This document shows positions 52,196 through 61,240 of a DNA stretch of 64,000 nucleotides, one piece after another. The first letter of the stretch is position 1, and each line of letters opens with the position of its first letter. The DNA comes from Aldersonia sp. NBC_00410 (GTDB lineage Bacteria; Actinomycetota; Actinomycetes; Mycobacteriales; Mycobacteriaceae), in assembly GCF_026342035.1 (NCBI RefSeq), contig NZ_JAPENM010000003.1:1-64000 (forward strand). Direction: 5' to 3'. The notes under the pieces were generated by a model. It was not told the DNA's origin. It made no database searches and saw only the letters and a program-made list of their open reading frames with translations. The position numbers and the translations under genes were made by a program.

Positions 52196-54523
52196 CTACG
52201 CGGCGGCGGTACCCAGCGCGGCGGCCGGCTCGATCGCGTAGGCGAGGATCTCGGCGACGTCGCCGACCGGCCGCACATCGAGTGCGTCGAGCACGTCCGC
52301 CGGAACATCGTCCAGGTCGGGCTCGTTGCGCGCCGGGATGAAGACGGTCCTCAGGCCGGCTCTCTGCGCGGCGAGCAATTTCTGCTTCACCCCGCCGATC
52401 GGCAGCACCCGCCCGTTCAGCGTGACCTCGCCGGTCATGCCGACATCCGAACGCACCGGTCGTCCGAGCGCGAGCGACACCAGCGCGGTCACCATCGTGA
52501 CGCCGGCCGAGGGTCCGTCCTTGGGGACGGCCCCCGCGGGCACGTGCACGTGGATCTCGCGATCGAGTGCACCCGTGTCTGCGCCGATATCGGCGAGGTG
52601 CGAGCGAACGTAGGTCAACGCGATCTGTGCGGACTCCTTCATCACGTCACCGAGCTGGCCGGTGATCTTCATCGCGCGATCGCCGTCCGTGGCGTTCGCC
52701 TCGATGAACAACACGTCGCCGCCGAGGCCGGTCACTGCGAGTCCGGTCGAAACGCCGGGCACCGCAGTGCGTTCCGAGGACTCCGGCGTGAACCGGGGGC
52801 GGCCCAGGAACTCCTTCAGGTCCGGCACATCGATGGCGATCGCGGCCGGATCGACTTCAGTGCCGAGCTTGGTCGCCGCCTTGCGCAGCGCCTTGGCCAG
52901 CAGCCGTTCCATTTGCCGCACACCGGCTTCCCGGGTGTAGTTCGCCGCGATCTCGCGCAACGCCGCGTCGGTCAGCGACACCTCGTCGGTGGTCAGCGCC
53001 GCGCGTTCGAGCTGCCTCGGCAGCAGGAAGTCGCGGGCGATGGCGACCTTGTCGTCCTCGGTGTAGCCGTCGACGGTGATGAGCTCCATCCGGTCCAGCA
53101 ACGGGCCCGGGATGGTGTCCATGACATTGGCGGTGGCGATGAACAGCACGTCGGACAGGTCGAGATCCAGGTCGAGGTAGTGGTCGCGGAACGTGTGGTT
53201 CTGCGCCGGGTCGAGCACCTCGAGCAGGGCCGCGGCGGGATCACCGCGGTAGTCCGAACCGACCTTGTCGATCTCATCCAGTAGCACAACAGGATTCATC
53301 GAGCCGGCTTCCTTGATCGCGCGCACGATCCGGCCGGGCAATGCGCCGACGTAGGTGCGCCGGTGACCGCGGATCTCCGCCTCGTCCCGGACACCGCCGA
53401 GTGCGACGCGAACGAACTTGCGGTCCAACGCCCTTGCCACGCTCTCGCCGAGCGAGGTCTTGCCGACCCCGGGCGGACCGACGAGCACCATGACGGCACC
53501 CGAACCGCGTCCGCCGACTATTTCGAGCCCGCGCTGCGCGCGCCGGGAGCGGACCGCGAGGTACTCGACCATTCGGTCCTTCACCTCGTCGAGGCCGTGA
53601 TGATCGGCGTCGAGCACGGCCCGGGCAGCCGAAACATCGGTTTTGTCTTCAGTTTTCACTGTCCACGGCAGTTCCAGCACGGTGTCGAGCCAAGTTCGGA
53701 TCCAGCCCGTCTCCGGGCTCTGGTCGCTGGACCGCTCGAGCCGGTCGACCTCGCGCAGCGCCTGCTCGCGTACCTGCTCCGGCAGGTCCGCGGTCTCGAC
53801 CCGGGTGCGGTAGTCGTCGGCGCCGTCGGGTTCGCCTTCGCCGAGTTCCTTGCGGATCGCGGCAAGTTGCTGGCGCAGCAGGAATTCGCGCTGGGATTTC
53901 TCCATGCCTTCGCGAACGTCGGCGCCGATCTTCTCGGTGACCTCCGCTTCGGCGATATACGCCTTGGTCCACTCGATGAGTGAGGTCAAACGCTGCGCCA
54001 CATCGGGTGTCTCGAGCAGTTGCCGCTTCTGCTCGTCGTCGAGGTAGGGCGCGTAACCGGCGGTGTCGGCGATCGCGGACGGATCGGTCAGCCGGTTGAC
54101 GGCGTCGATGATCTGCCACGCCTCGCGCCGTTGCAGCACCGAGACGACGAGCTTCTTGTATTCGGCCGCGAGTTCTGTGGTGCGACCGTCGGTGGTGCTG
54201 TCCTCGACGAGTTCGGCCTCCACCCACAAGGCAGCGCCCGGCCCGGTCACGCCGTGCCCGATCTTCGCGCGCTCCTCGGCCTTGAGTACGGCGGCCGGCG
54301 TGCCGCCACGCATGCGGCCCACCTGTTCGATGGACGCGAGCACGCCGTAGGACGCGTAGCCCTCGTCCAGTCGAGGCGCGAGCAGCACCTTGCTGTCGCT
54401 GCCGGCGCGAGCCGCGTCGATCGCCGCCTGGGACGATTCGTCGAGTTCGATCGGCACGACCATGCCGGGCAGCACGACCGGTTCGGTCAGGAAAAGCACT
54501 GGTAGACGCAGTGTTGAAGTCAC
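52196..54523 (-). CDS. lon: ATP-dependent Lon protease (LonA)
   Basis: This 775-aa cytosolic quality-control protease has an N-terminal substrate domain (residues 1-300), an AAA+ domain with Walker [12 protein letters not shown] and Walker [13 protein letters not shown], and a Ser-Lys protease domain with catalytic Ser672 in [10 protein letters not shown] and Lys713 in [11 protein letters not shown]. It degrades damaged and regulatory proteins. GTG 54523 follows GGAGGGC. A HAIR element upstream suggests HspR repression with heat induction, as shown for lon in Streptomyces. Confidence 0.96.
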   Translation of the reverse strand: MTSTLRLPVLFLTEPVVLPGMVVPIELDESSQAAIDAARAGSDSKVLLAPRLDEGYASYGVLASIEQVGRMRGGTPAAVLKAEERAKIGHGVTGPGAALWVEAELVEDSTTDGRTTELAAEYKKLVVSVLQRREAWQIIDAVNRLTDPSAIADTAGYAPYLDDEQKRQLLETPDVAQRLTSLIEWTKAYIAEAEVTEKIGADVREGMEKSQREFLLRQQLAAIRKELGEGEPDGADDYRTRVETADLPEQVREQALREVDRLERSSDQSPETGWIRTWLDTVLELPWTVKTEDKTDVSAARAVLDADHHGLDEVKDRMVEYLAVRSRRAQRGLEIVGGRGSGAVMVLVGPPGVGKTSLGESVARALDRKFVRVALGGVRDEAEIRGHRRTYVGALPGRIVRAIKEAGSMNPVVLLDEIDKVGSDYRGDPAAALLEVLDPAQNHTFRDHYLDLDLDLSDVLFIATANVMDTIPGPLLDRMELITVDGYTEDDKVAIARDFLLPRQLERAALTTDEVSLTDAALREIAANYTREAGVRQMERLLAKALRKAATKLGTEVDPAAIAIDVPDLKEFLGRPRFTPESSERTAVPGVSTGLAVTGLGGDVLFIEANATDGDRAMKITGQLGDVMKESAQIALTYVRSHLADIGADTGALDREIHVHVPAGAVPKDGPSAGVTMVTALVSLALGRPVRSDVGMTGEVTLNGRVLPIGGVKQKLLAAQRAGLRTVFIPARNEPDLDDVPADVLDALDVRPVGDVAEILAYAIEPAAALGTAAA

Positions 54524-54541
54524 GTTCGTTTGCCCTCCAAA

Positions 54542-54562
54542 GTTGAGCGATACCTACTCAAC
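54542..54562. promoter_or_regulatory. HAIR element (HspR binding site) upstream of lon
   Basis: GTTGAGC-N7-ACTCAAC on the plus strand reads GTTGAGT-N7-GCTCAAC on the coding strand. This matches the inner bases of the HAIR consensus CTTGAGT-N7-ACTCAAG. It lies 18 nt upstream of the lon start codon. Confidence 0.82.
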
Positions 54563-54708
54563 CCCGGGAGGGTATGGGTTTGTTCCGTGGGTTTGTTCGC
54601 TGTGAGCGGAGGGAGTTGAGCTCCGGTCGCCCGGCACAGCGTCGTGCGGCCGATCACTGCCACCAGGCTCGACGAGCGCCTCGTCACGCTGGGGTGTTCG
54701 CCGGCGAC

Positions 54709-55113
54709 TCAGTCGGCTGGGGTGTTGATAAACCACCTGTGCCCGAACGGATCGCGAAATGCAGCCACGCGCCCGGCAGGTGGTTCGTCCTCGGGTTCGC
54801 GGTCCAAATCGACACCCGCCGCGGTTACCCGCGCAACGAACGCGTCCACATCCGGCACCGTCAGGTGCAGTGAGACGGCGTTCCCGCGAGCCGGGTCCGG
54901 GGGTGCCACGCCGGCGCTCTCGAACTCATCGGCCATCATCCAACCCGCGCCGCCGATGGCGAGTTCGACGTGACCGATGCGTCCATCGACCATCACGATC
55001 GGTTCGTAGGTGATTTCGGCGCCGAGCACGTCGATGTACCAGTTGATCGCCGCGCGCGCGTCGGCCACGCAGAGATAGGGAGTCAATGCGCTGCGAAACG
55101 GTATCTCGGTCAT
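54709..55113 (-). CDS. VOC-superfamily (glyoxalase/bleomycin-resistance-like) protein
   Basis: This 134-aa protein has paired beta-alpha-beta-beta-beta units: SALTPYLCVADARAAINWYIDV in the first and LHLTVPDVDAFVARVTAAG in the second, ending AFRDPFGHRWFINT. Potential metal ligands are His in GHVELAIG and Glu/His near the end. This arrangement suits YdfO/PhnB-like VOC proteins whose substrates are unknown. ATG 55113 follows GAGG; an upstream ATG at 55137 is in frame. Confidence 0.88.
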   Translation of the reverse strand: MTEIPFRSALTPYLCVADARAAINWYIDVLGAEITYEPIVMVDGRIGHVELAIGGAGWMMADEFESAGVAPPDPARGNAVSLHLTVPDVDAFVARVTAAGVDLDREPEDEPPAGRVAAFRDPFGHRWFINTPAD

Positions 55114-55201
55114 GGGTCCAGCCTCGGTGGGTTGCATCAAACCCTAGTCCAGGTGCCGCCCGGACCGGGTCCTTTCATGGGATCCCGCGTGCGAGTGCCG
55201 C

Positions 55202-56146
55202 TCACCGCAGCCCGTGTACGAACCCCTCCCGCCAGCTCGGATACCTGAGCTGCCAACCGAGTTCGCGCTTCGCCTTGGCGTTGGACGAGCCGCGCAGCTC
55301 GCTCATCATCACCGCTGCGGCTTCGCCGCCGGCGATTCGGGCGAGCCAGAGCGGAACGTGCAGTGGAGGTTTGGCGCCGAGCGCGTTGGCCAGGAAGGGG
55401 AGCCACTCGGACACCGGGGCGGGTTCGTCGTCGACGACGTTGTATGCGCCGCGACTACCTTGCTCGATCGCCTCCGCTGTGGCACTCGCCGCGTCGACCA
55501 CGTGTACGAATGACCACACGCCGGTTCCCTTGCCGGCGAGCGGCATCCGGCGCTTGCGGATGGCCTCGGCCATATCCCCGAGCGGATCGAGACCCATCGA
55601 GGTGCCCGGGCCGTAGAAGCCGCCGTAGCGCAGCGTGATGCCCTCGGTCCAATCGGCGCCCGCGACCACAGCTTCGAGATGCCTGATCGCTGCGTTCGAC
55701 GTCCGAATGGTTGCCGGTGGCGCGCTGTCGAGGGGGTCGTCCTCGGTTTTGATCATGCCGCCGGTCCGTAGATACGCCAGCGGTGCGAAGCTCTGCGCGA
55801 CGAAACGTTTGACGCCGACCTCGCGACCGGCCGCGAGCAGGTGGTCGGTGCCCTCGGTGCGCAGGCGGTTCGTCAACGCGAAACCGCTCTCCATCCGGCG
55901 CGGATTGAACGCTCCGATCGCCGTCAGTTCGTGCACGATGACGTCCGGTTCCGCGTCCGAGACCGCGCGCATGACCGCACCCGGGTCCAGCGCGTCCGCC
56001 ACCACGGGCCCGGCCCCGAGCTTGCGCAGCAGATCCTGCTTGGCCGCAGTGCGCGTCATCCCGGTGACCTCGTGGCCCCGTTCGACGAGTTCGGCTATCA
56101 ACGGCCTACCGAGCGCGCCGGTCGCTCCGGCGACAAAAACCTTCAT
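55202..56146 (-). CDS. NAD-dependent epimerase/dehydratase (extended SDR)
   Basis: This 314-aa extended SDR has MKVFVAGATGALGRPLIAEL as the cofactor loop, VIVHELTAI and RFVAQSFAPLAY in the core and a VHVVDAASAT segment typical of nucleotide-sugar epimerase-like enzymes. The usual YxxxK is not obvious, since TSNAAIRHLEAVV occupies the region, so catalysis may differ from true epimerases. GAGGAG precedes ATG 56146. It is divergent from the lipase gene. Confidence 0.87.
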   Translation of the reverse strand: MKVFVAGATGALGRPLIAELVERGHEVTGMTRTAAKQDLLRKLGAGPVVADALDPGAVMRAVSDAEPDVIVHELTAIGAFNPRRMESGFALTNRLRTEGTDHLLAAGREVGVKRFVAQSFAPLAYLRTGGMIKTEDDPLDSAPPATIRTSNAAIRHLEAVVAGADWTEGITLRYGGFYGPGTSMGLDPLGDMAEAIRKRRMPLAGKGTGVWSFVHVVDAASATAEAIEQGSRGAYNVVDDEPAPVSEWLPFLANALGAKPPLHVPLWLARIAGGEAAAVMMSELRGSSNAKAKRELGWQLRYPSWREGFVHGLR

Positions 56147-56287
56147 TTTGGGCTCCTCTCTCGGGTCTTGCCGATTGGACGAGACAGGCAGGCAATGTGT
56201 GACAGACCGGTGAAAACTCCGGACAGCGCCACACGTCGTTCCGTACTGTCCATACCGGCGGTAACGAACTGGCTTCCGGGGGCGCCC

Positions 56288-57595
56288 ATGGTCTCGCGAA
56301 CGAATCGAGTGCTGGCGTGGCTGGGCGTCCTGCTGCTCGCGGTGGCCGTGGCCCCGCTGGCAGCGAGTGCCGCGAGCGCGGCACCGAACGATTTCTACGC
56401 CATTCCCGATCCCCTTCCGGGCGGCCGGGCCGGTGATGTCGTGCGCACACAGCCGTTCCCGCTCGCCCTTCCCCTGCCGGCGAGCGCGCGGCGAATCATG
56501 TACCTCAGCAACGACACCCATGACCAACCGGCCGTCGTCACCGGGACGTACCTGAAGCCGACGCAGGACTGGACCGGACCGGGGCCGCGACCGCTCGTCG
56601 TCGTCGCACCCGGCACGCAGGGGCAGGGCGATCAGTGCGCGCCGTCCAAGCTGTTCGGCGAAGTCGCGCACTACAGCCCGCCGACCGATTTCTTCACCGG
56701 TTACGAGGTTTCGACGGCGTTCGCGCTGCTGGCGCGCGGAATGGGTGTCGTGGTCACCGATTATCACGGACTCGGCACCGGCTACATGCACGACTACGTC
56801 AATCGGTTGGCCGAGGCGCACGCGGTGCTCGACGCGGCGCGCGCCGTCGATCGGCTCACCGACACCGGCTTGCAACCCCGTCCACCGGTCGCGATCTTCG
56901 GATATTCGCAGGGTGGTGGCGCCGCTGCCGCGGCGGCGGAACTGCAGGGCAGCTACGCGCCGGAACTCGACGTCAGAGGTACGTACGCGGGCGCCCCACC
57001 AGCCGATCTCGGCGCGGCCCTCGCCGCTCCCGCGCTCGACGGCGGTTTCGGCCTCGACCGGGTTGGCGGCACCGCTGCGGGATTACTCGGATACGTGCTC
57101 AACGGGCTCTACGCCGATTATCCGCAGACCCGCGGCGAGATCGATGCCGCGCTCAACCCGGCAGGCAAGGCGATGCTGGCGGTCGCCGCACAGACCTGTG
57201 TGATCGAACTGAGCTTGCTCGAGATGTTCCGCCATTCGACGTCGTTCACCACTGATGGCCGCAGTGCTGGCGAGATCACCGCGACCGCACCGAATCTGCG
57301 TGCCGTGCTGCAGGCACAACGGATCGGCGGGCTGAAACCCGTTGCGCCGGTGCTTATTGCCGGCAGCGTCAGCGACGATGTCATCCCGTTCGGGCAGGTG
57401 CGGCAGCTCGCGGTCGACTGGTGCGCGCAGGGCGCAACCATCCACCTCGACAAGACCGACGCGATTCCGCCGGTGCTACCGAGCACCGCGACCGGCCATC
57501 TGCTCGAGGCGCTCCCGGCGCTGGTTGCGGCGGCGAACTGGGTGGTCGACCGGTTCGAAGGTCGGCCTGCACCGAACAATTGTGGGGTCTTGTAG
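56288..57595 (+). CDS. Secreted lipase (LIP-family alpha/beta hydrolase)
   Basis: This 435-aa exported protein has a signal peptide (residues 1-32, WLGVLLLAVAVAPLAASAASA). The hydrolase domain has VVVAPGTQGQGDQC, the nucleophile elbow FGYSQGGGAAAAAAE, the acid near LIAGSVSDDVIP and a late His in TATGHLLEAL. It fits the secretory LIP family of mycolata, acting on acylglycerols outside the cell. Paired cysteines (DQC, QTC, DWC, NNC) suit an exported protein. CCGGGGG precedes ATG 56288. Confidence 0.92.
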   Translation: MVSRTNRVLAWLGVLLLAVAVAPLAASAASAAPNDFYAIPDPLPGGRAGDVVRTQPFPLALPLPASARRIMYLSNDTHDQPAVVTGTYLKPTQDWTGPGPRPLVVVAPGTQGQGDQCAPSKLFGEVAHYSPPTDFFTGYEVSTAFALLARGMGVVVTDYHGLGTGYMHDYVNRLAEAHAVLDAARAVDRLTDTGLQPRPPVAIFGYSQGGGAAAAAAELQGSYAPELDVRGTYAGAPPADLGAALAAPALDGGFGLDRVGGTAAGLLGYVLNGLYADYPQTRGEIDAALNPAGKAMLAVAAQTCVIELSLLEMFRHSTSFTTDGRSAGEITATAPNLRAVLQAQRIGGLKPVAPVLIAGSVSDDVIPFGQVRQLAVDWCAQGATIHLDKTDAIPPVLPSTATGHLLEALPALVAAANWVVDRFEGRPAPNNCGVL

Positions 57596-57619
57596 TAGCG
57601 CCTCGCGCAGTACTCGGCC

Positions 57620-58603
57620 TCAGCCCGGCGAAAGCTGTTCCAGCGCTTCCTTCGCCGACACGACACGCTCCATCCGGAGCGCGGACTCGCCGGCATACAG
57701 CGCCGAACGTTCGATCCATTCGTCGGGAAGCCCCCGCACCGGGGCGGCCGGGCTGAAGACCGGCAGACCGGGGCGCTGCCACTGCAGCACGCCGGACTCG
57801 TCGCCGCCGGCAGCGAACCGGGCGAGTGGCGAACTCTTCGCGCTGAGCAGCGACGGCAACCGCGATGCCTTGCCGGTCGTGTCGCACCACCGGTCGGTGG
57901 CGCGGTTCGGGACCACCCGGTGCCGCGCGGGCCAGCTCAAGCCGAAAAGCGTTGTCTCCAAAGTTTTCCGCGACGAAAGTACGCGTTGCTGGTATGCCGG
58001 GTGCGCGGCGGACTCGTGCGTCAGTAGGAACCGGGTGCCTGCGACGACACCGGCAGCACCGGCGTCCAGCGCGGCTCTCGTGTCGCCGCTGGTGGCTATT
58101 CCCCCTGCCCGGAAGACCGGCCGCGTTCCGGCCGAAGCTATTGCCCGCGAGAGGAATTGATCGCCGGACTCGTATCCGGCCAGGTGGCCGCCGGCCTCGA
58201 CGCCCTGCGCGATCAGGCCGTCGGCGCCCCAGGCGACCGCGCGCCGGCAGTCCTGTTCGGTGCCGACGAGGACGAAAACGAAGATGTTCGCCTCCTGCAG
58301 TTCGCGGACCAGCATGGCGTCGCCGCCGAACGCGAGCACGACCGCATGGACCTTGCGACGCACGCACACCTCGACATGCCGACGCTTGGCGAACGGCATC
58401 AGCAGGTTCACTGCGACGGCGCGGCCCGGTGCCGAGTCGTGCACCCGGTCGATCGCGGCTTCGAGTACGTGGGGGCCGGTGAAACCGATCGTGCCGAGCC
58501 CACCCGCGGCGGCGACCGCGGCAGCCAGTTCTGCCGGTGCCATCGACCCCATCCCGGCCTGTGCGACGGGTACGTCCATATGTAGTCGGTCGAGTACATC
58601 CAC
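57620..58603 (-). CDS. Nitronate monooxygenase (2-nitropropane dioxygenase family)
   Basis: This 327-aa FMN TIM-barrel enzyme has VAQAGMGSMAPAELAAAVAAAGG and GFTG near the N-terminus, GADGLIAQGVEAGGHLAG with the catalytic-region His, and RAGGIATSGDTRAALDAGAAGVVAGTRFL for FMN phosphate, here given in parts: FRAGGIATSGD and AGVVAGTRFL. Family members oxidise nitroalkanes or nitronates. GTG 58603 follows GGAG. It lies on the minus strand, convergent with the lipase gene. Confidence 0.9.
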   Translation of the reverse strand: MDVLDRLHMDVPVAQAGMGSMAPAELAAAVAAAGGLGTIGFTGPHVLEAAIDRVHDSAPGRAVAVNLLMPFAKRRHVEVCVRRKVHAVVLAFGGDAMLVRELQEANIFVFVLVGTEQDCRRAVAWGADGLIAQGVEAGGHLAGYESGDQFLSRAIASAGTRPVFRAGGIATSGDTRAALDAGAAGVVAGTRFLLTHESAAHPAYQQRVLSSRKTLETTLFGLSWPARHRVVPNRATDRWCDTTGKASRLPSLLSAKSSPLARFAAGGDESGVLQWQRPGLPVFSPAAPVRGLPDEWIERSALYAGESALRMERVVSAKEALEQLSPG

Positions 58604-58731
58604 GAGGTAGCTCCTACCGTTGAAATGGTCTTCTCGGAATTGGAGAAAGGGGCTCTTTCCAAACGGTTGTCGTCTTATCCTCTGCCCATAGCGAAATCCC
58701 CGCCCAACCGGGTCGGGTGGGCCGAGCTCGA

Positions 58732-59460
58732 TCAGGCCCCCGCCTGCCGCCACACCTGCGCGAGCGCCGATGGCGTCTCCGGGCCGAGGGGCTCGCGTAG
58801 AAAGAACGGCGTCTGCGCCATGAACCGCGGCACCGTCCCGCGATGCTCGTCCGCGGCATGCACGGTGAACGGGTGCAGCACGTACATATCCCCGGGCTGC
58901 CCGGTGGCGAGTGCAACCGGTCGATCCGAGCTCGCCGCCGCGAGCCGCGGGGCGAATTCGAAGATATCCACCGGGTCTGCGGTGAGCACCCGGGCGACAT
59001 CGCGGTGCGAGCCGACGCGGATCCGGGTGGGCGCGTCGTGCGGGCCGACTTCGGCGAGCAACGTGAGCACGAGGACCGTGTGTGGACGGCCGCTGACCGC
59101 CCAGCTGCCGTCGGACAACGTCGTGTTCTGATCGATGTGCCAGCCGCGGTCATCGACCGTGGCAGGTACCGGGAACCGCACCGGAATCGTGCCGAGCGCG
59201 CTGCGGGCCACCCAGCCGGCGGTGCCGCACACCGCGTCGAGCGCGGCGGCGAGCAGCGGACTCGAGCAGAGTTGCGCGAACGGCCCGGTTCCCGACAGGT
59301 CCTGGGTCCACACCACGGGCGCTGTCCACGATTCGGGTGCATCCGGTGACAACCCGATCTGGTGCCACAACAGGTCGCGAGCACCATCGGCGACCGCACG
59401 CGGCACGGCCTGCGCGACCTTGATGAAGCCGTCGGCGATGAATGCGTCGATATCGATCAT
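58732..59460 (-). CDS. Phytanoyl-CoA dioxygenase (PhyH)-family protein
   Basis: This 242-aa Fe(II)/2-oxoglutarate oxygenase-like protein has the facial triad: His and Asp in RGWHIDQNT, and the distal His in LHPFTVHAADEHRG, followed by an Arg expected to hold 2-oxoglutarate. Substrate unknown. ATG 59460 begins the family's MIDIDAFIADGFIKV; no good ribosome site is seen. It is divergent from the nitrobindin gene, 69 nt away. Confidence 0.88.
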   Translation of the reverse strand: MIDIDAFIADGFIKVAQAVPRAVADGARDLLWHQIGLSPDAPESWTAPVVWTQDLSGTGPFAQLCSSPLLAAALDAVCGTAGWVARSALGTIPVRFPVPATVDDRGWHIDQNTTLSDGSWAVSGRPHTVLVLTLLAEVGPHDAPTRIRVGSHRDVARVLTADPVDIFEFAPRLAAASSDRPVALATGQPGDMYVLHPFTVHAADEHRGTVPRFMAQTPFFLREPLGPETPSALAQVWRQAGA

Positions 59461-59529
59461 CGAGTTGAAGCATGGCGGACGCGATCGGTGCACGCTACCG
59501 ATTTTCCGGGCCCGGCGTAGGGTGACCGA

Positions 59530-60045
59530 GTGCCCGATCTGCACCCCGACCTTGCCCCGCTCGCCCTGCTGCTCGGCACCTGGTCCGGTCGCGGTGCGGG
59601 TGAGTATCCGACGATCGAGTCGTTCGACTACCTCGAAGAGATCACCTTCGGTCATGTCGGCAAGCCGTTTCTCGCCTACGGGCAGCGCACCAGGGCCGCG
59701 GACGACGGCCGGCCACTGCACGCCGAGACCGGCTACCTGCGTGCAGTCCGAGCGGATCGCATCGAATGGGTATTCGTCCACCCGACGGGTGTCACGGAAA
59801 TCGAGGAAGGCACCCTTGCGGTGTCGGGTGCCGCGCTGGAACTCGACCTCACAGCCACTCGGATCGGGCTGACCAGTACGGCGAAAGAGGTTACCGCGCT
59901 ACGACGTTCGTTCCGTATCGACGGTGACGAGCTGACCTACACGGTGGACATGGGCGCGGTCGGACAACCGCTGCAGCACCACCTTTCCGCGACCCTGCGA
60001 CGCACTCGAGCAAAGCAGACGAATATCGAAGGGAGCAACGGATGA
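59530..60045 (+). CDS. Nitrobindin (heme-binding FABP-like beta-barrel)
   Basis: This 171-aa protein has the signature LGTWSGRGAGEYPTIESF at residues 15-32 (GxWxGxG) and the C-terminal LQHHLSATLRRTR that holds the proximal His ligand of ferric heme, as in mycobacterial Rv2717c. It binds and detoxifies NO or peroxynitrite. GTG 59530 has TAGGGT (59518-59523) 6 nt upstream, so it is leaderless. An ATGA at its end overlaps the next, frame-broken small gene. Confidence 0.92.
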   Translation: MPDLHPDLAPLALLLGTWSGRGAGEYPTIESFDYLEEITFGHVGKPFLAYGQRTRAADDGRPLHAETGYLRAVRADRIEWVFVHPTGVTEIEEGTLAVSGAALELDLTATRIGLTSTAKEVTALRRSFRIDGDELTYTVDMGAVGQPLQHHLSATLRRTRAKQTNIEGSNG

Positions 60046-60177
60046 GCGACCGCGCCGCTGTATCGCGCACGGCGCTGGGAGCAGGCGCAGCAGTACCTCG
60101 CGGGATCGCTCACCGACGACGCGCTGTCCGAGCAGGAGCTGCGCGACGCGCTGGCCGGGGTGCCCGAGGTGGCCTGA
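60042..60177 (+). pseudogene. Small gene coupled to nitrobindin, probably frameshifted
   Basis: ATG 60042 overlaps the nitrobindin stop as ATGA, but its own frame soon turns into Arg/Ala-rich sequence. Shifting by one base after the third codon gives a 44-codon protein with YRARRWEQAQQYLAGSL and DDALSEQELRDALAGVPEV and a proper stop at 60175-60177. The shifted part has a clean helical, charged composition and good codon use. A one-base insertion near 60050 (or a sequencing error in GACCGCGCC) would explain it. Function unknown. Confidence 0.55.
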
Positions 60178-60265
60178 CGCAGCGATCTTGGTGCCAATGG
60201 ACCCTTTCGGTAGCGGTCACCCGGTGCCAAGGTGGAAGTGAGCCACACGATTGAAGGTGAGCGCA

Positions 60266-61204
60266 ATGGCGCAGCACACCACGATGGACTCGGCCGCGGT
60301 CGAGCGGGCGATCGAACTCGCCACCCGAGCGCCGTCCGTGCACAACACCCAGCCTTGGCAATGGCGGGTCGGGCATACCGGTATCGAACTTTACGCGGAT
60401 CCGGCGGTCTCGCTTCCCAACGCCGACCCGGACCGCCGTGATCTGACGCTGAGTTGCGGTGTCGCACTGCATCATTTGTGTGCCGCGTGTGCCGCAGCCG
60501 GATGGGCCGCCCAGGTGCACAGGATGCCAAGGGTGTTCGAACCGAACCACCTTGCCAGCATTCGGCTCGTGGCTCAGGTGCCTACCGACGAGGACATCTC
60601 CACCGCTGCCGCGATCACGCAGCGGCGCTCCGACCGGCGCCCGTACAGTGCGTGCCCGGTCCCGCCGCAAACCGTGCGCTCGCTGATCGACGGTGTGAGC
60701 GGGCACGGGGTCATTGCTCGCGCAGTGTCCGCCCCTGCGACTCGCGCGTTCGTCGCTGCCGCGCAGCGGGCCGCGACAAGGCGGCACGATAGTGACCCGG
60801 ACTACCGCATCGAGCTCGCCACCTGGAGCGGCGGTGCGCACGGCAGCGTCGACGACGGGATCGCGCCGCAATCCTTCGCGATCGGCAAACTCGCGGAGGG
60901 TGCCGCTTCCGTCGGCGAGGGGTCGACGTTCATCGTGATCGGCACCGAGTGCGACGACATACTGGCACGGCTGCGCGCCGGTGAGGCCGCGAGCGAGCTC
61001 CTGCTGACCGCGACGATGCTCGGGTTGGCGACATGTCCGATCACCGAGCCGCTCGAGTTCCCCGACATTCGAGCAGCGATCGGGCGCGAACTGCTGGATG
61101 GTCAATATCACGGGCAGCTGCTCATCCGGATCGGATTGCCGGCGGAGGGCGCCGCGGCGTTGCCGCCTACTCCGCGCCGGAGTGCCGCCGCTGAAAAGCG
61201 TTGA
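60266..61204 (+). CDS. Acg-family FMN-binding nitroreductase-like protein
   Basis: This 312-aa protein has ATRAPSVHNTQPWQWRV near its N-terminus and QRRSDRRPYSACPVP further in, both hallmarks of the Acg (Rv2032) family, an FMN-binding nitroreductase fold duplicated within one chain. The closing region LLTATMLGLATCPITEPLE matches nitroreductase helices. In mycobacteria relatives belong to the dormancy regulon; here I found no convincing DosR box. AAGGTGAG precedes ATG 60266. Confidence 0.92.
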   Translation: MAQHTTMDSAAVERAIELATRAPSVHNTQPWQWRVGHTGIELYADPAVSLPNADPDRRDLTLSCGVALHHLCAACAAAGWAAQVHRMPRVFEPNHLASIRLVAQVPTDEDISTAAAITQRRSDRRPYSACPVPPQTVRSLIDGVSGHGVIARAVSAPATRAFVAAAQRAATRRHDSDPDYRIELATWSGGAHGSVDDGIAPQSFAIGKLAEGAASVGEGSTFIVIGTECDDILARLRAGEAASELLLTATMLGLATCPITEPLEFPDIRAAIGRELLDGQYHGQLLIRIGLPAEGAAALPPTPRRSAAAEKR

Positions 61205-61240
61205 GTAGGTCGCCTGGCGAGTTCTGGCACAGTGTCTCCC

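Noticed and set aside
54576-54598. Direct repeat GGGTTTGTTC upstream of lon
   Set aside because: Only two 10-bp copies 13 bp apart; likely chance compared with the nearby HAIR dyad.
60185-60245. DosR-like box upstream of the Acg-type gene
   Set aside because: GGACCCTTTCGGT resembles only one half of the DosR consensus, and the GGTGCCA repeats nearby do not fit; too weak to call.
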